From positions 1-64,000 of the forward strand of contig NZ_BCMQ01000001.1 of NCBI RefSeq assembly GCF_001485415.1: DNA of 64,000 bases. The letters are read 5' to 3'. The notes beneath the pieces are model-generated. The model made no database searches, was not told the DNA's origin, and saw only the letters and a program-made list of their open reading frames with translations. Source of the DNA: Myroides odoratimimus. GTDB taxonomy: Bacteria; Bacteroidota; Bacteroidia; Flavobacteriales; Flavobacteriaceae. Shown in pieces: positions 62,857-64,000 of the stretch (within the stretch, counting starts at the first letter, position 1; every line of letters begins with the position of its first letter). A program made the translations under genes and the position numbers.

Positions 62857-64000
62857 TTAGTGATGTAATTCCTCTTCACCTGCAACGAATGGCATGTTTT
62901 GAGGAGCGTAATCTTCTGGTAATCCAGGTTTACTATAGTCATAAGGCCATCTGTAAACAACTGGTAATTCACCAGGCCAGTTACCATGAATATGTTCAAC
63001 TGGTGTAGTCCACTCAAGAGAGTTACTTCTCCAAGGGTTCTGAGTAGCTTTCTTACCATAGAAAATACTATAGAAGAAGTTCCATAAGAACACTAATTGG
63101 AAAGCAGATCCTACTAAAGCGAATACTGTAATTAACACGTTTACATCGTAGAACTCATCAAATAATGGGAATGCAGTATTTGAATAATAACGACGTGGTA
63201 AACCAGCTAATCCGATGAAGTGCATTGGGAAGAATACTCCGTAAGCACAAACTGCAGTTACCCAGAAGTGGATATAACCTAAGTTTTTGTTCATCATACG
63301 TCCAAACATTTTAGGGAACCAGTGGTAGATACCAGCAAACATTCCGTAAAGAGCAGAAATACCCATTACTAAGTGGAAGTGAGCAATAACGAAATATGTA
63401 TCGTGAACGTTGATATCTAATGTTGAATCTCCTAAAATAATCCCTGTTAAACCTCCTGTAATAAACGTAGATACGAATCCAATACAGAATAACATTGCAG
63501 GGTTCATTTGGATATTACCACTCCAAATTGTAGTGATATAGTTGAATGCTTTTACTGCTGAAGGAATTGCAATCAACAATGTAGTAAATGTAAATACAGA
63601 TCCTAAGAATGGGTTCATACCAGATACGAACATGTGGTGTCCCCATACAATTGTTGATAAGAAAGCAATACCTAAGATAGAAGCAATCATCGCACGGTAA
63701 CCGAAAATTGGTTTACGAGCGTTACAAGCAATAATTTCTGACGTAATACCCATCGCTGGTAAAATTACGATATATACCTCAGGGTGACCTAAGAACCAGA
63801 ATAAGTGCTCATATAATACAGGAGATCCTCCTTGGTAATGTAATACCTCTCCAGCTAAATAAATATCTGATAAGAAGAATGATGTTCCAAAACTTCTATC
63901 GAATAACAATAATAAAGCTGCTGATAATAAAACTGGGAATGATACGATACCAATAATAGCTGTAGTAAATAAAGCCCACACTGTTAATGGTAATCTTGTC
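62857..64000 (-). CDS. coxA: Cytochrome c oxidase subunit I, 3' part (runs off the window)
   Basis: 381 residues are inside the window. The frame stays open to the edge, reading TRLPLTVWALFTTA, so the 5' part lies beyond 64000. Landmarks of subunit I: GHPEVYIVILPAMG (CuB His and cross-linked Tyr), WGHHMFVSGMNPF (two further CuB His), the K-channel region and HDTYFVIAHFHLVMG (His ligands of hemes a3 and a). It is the catalytic subunit working with the subunit III and IV genes at 44797-46778. The nearest in-frame GTG (63981) is internal, not the start. Confidence 0.97.
   Translation of the reverse strand, partial: TRLPLTVWALFTTAIIGIVSFPVLLSAALLLLFDRSFGTSFFLSDIYLAGEVLHYQGGSPVLYEHLFWFLGHPEVYIVILPAMGITSEIIACNARKPIFGYRAMIASILGIAFLSTIVWGHHMFVSGMNPFLGSVFTFTTLLIAIPSAVKAFNYITTIWSGNIQMNPAMLFCIGFVSTFITGGLTGIILGDSTLDINVHDTYFVIAHFHLVMGISALYGMFAGIYHWFPKMFGRMMNKNLGYIHFWVTAVCAYGVFFPMHFIGLAGLPRRYYSNTAFPLFDEFYDVNVLITVFALVGSAFQLVFLWNFFYSIFYGKKATQNPWRSNSLEWTTPVEHIHGNWPGELPVVYRWPYDYSKPGLPEDYAPQNMPFVAGEEELHH

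Noticed and set aside
62781..63059. 92-codon minus-strand frame overlapping the end of coxA
   Set aside because: Out-of-frame shadow of coxA that also runs through its terminator.

Overview
The window comes from a low-GC (about one third G+C by eye) member of the Bacteroidota, almost certainly Flavobacteriaceae. Evidence: gliding/type IX secretion (T9SS) genes (a 2,499-codon SprA, a PorP/SprF-like protein, a cargo protein with a type B sorting domain), Bacteroidota-type promoters (TTTG, about 19 bp, TAnnTTTG) in front of many genes, few Shine-Dalgarno sequences, and caa3-type oxidase and BamA/OmpH clusters of flavobacterial type. Myroides or a close relative is my best guess at genus, from general resemblance only.

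Layout. 1-1000: two identical tRNA-Leu(UAA) units, each with its own promoter, leader hairpin and terminator. 1008-5922: a three-gene MFS/HlyD/TolC efflux operon divergent from an AraC regulator. 5923-11217: the accessory part, with a complex inverted repeat, an orphan membrane protein, a small lipoprotein built of three 26-residue repeats, a decayed copy of it, a TPR sensor kinase with its LuxR-type regulator, and a small lipoprotein. 11218-14538: clpX-clpP-tig. 14636-17925: PF04020 membrane protein, SGNH lipoprotein, FadL-like porin. 18247-26768: envelope cluster murI, two ompH, bamA, uppS, a DUF6089-like protein, nadK, CBS protein. 26863-28346: pdxJ and an alpha/beta hydrolase. 28525-39119: gamma-carbonic-anhydrase-like protein, PorP/SprF with its type B cargo, a double-N-domain Nfu protein, a PiT phosphate transporter with a PhoU-like tail, a YyaL/Spata20 protein and MscS. 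39184-42552: tsaB and an adaptor/TolC pair. 42639-47699: cytochrome oxidase subunits and assembly factors with cyoE. 47700-48655: a gene-free, G-poor stretch with phased repeats. 48656-64000: deoC, vanZ, gcvH, sprA, ruvA, maeB, queG, ruvB and the 3' part of coxA.

Most of the window is conserved housekeeping sequence. The part most likely to hold something undescribed is 7607-11185, where a repeat-containing secreted lipoprotein with peptide-precursor character sits beside a two-component system whose sensor has a predicted periplasmic TPR domain. Other points worth checking are an interleaved inverted repeat at 6075-6165, hairpins overlapping the promoters of tig, clpP and murI, two probably leaderless starts (murI, ruvB), a Cys-less SCO-like protein in the oxidase cluster, an OmpH protein with a long charged helix, and an 18-bp-repeat insert in sprA.
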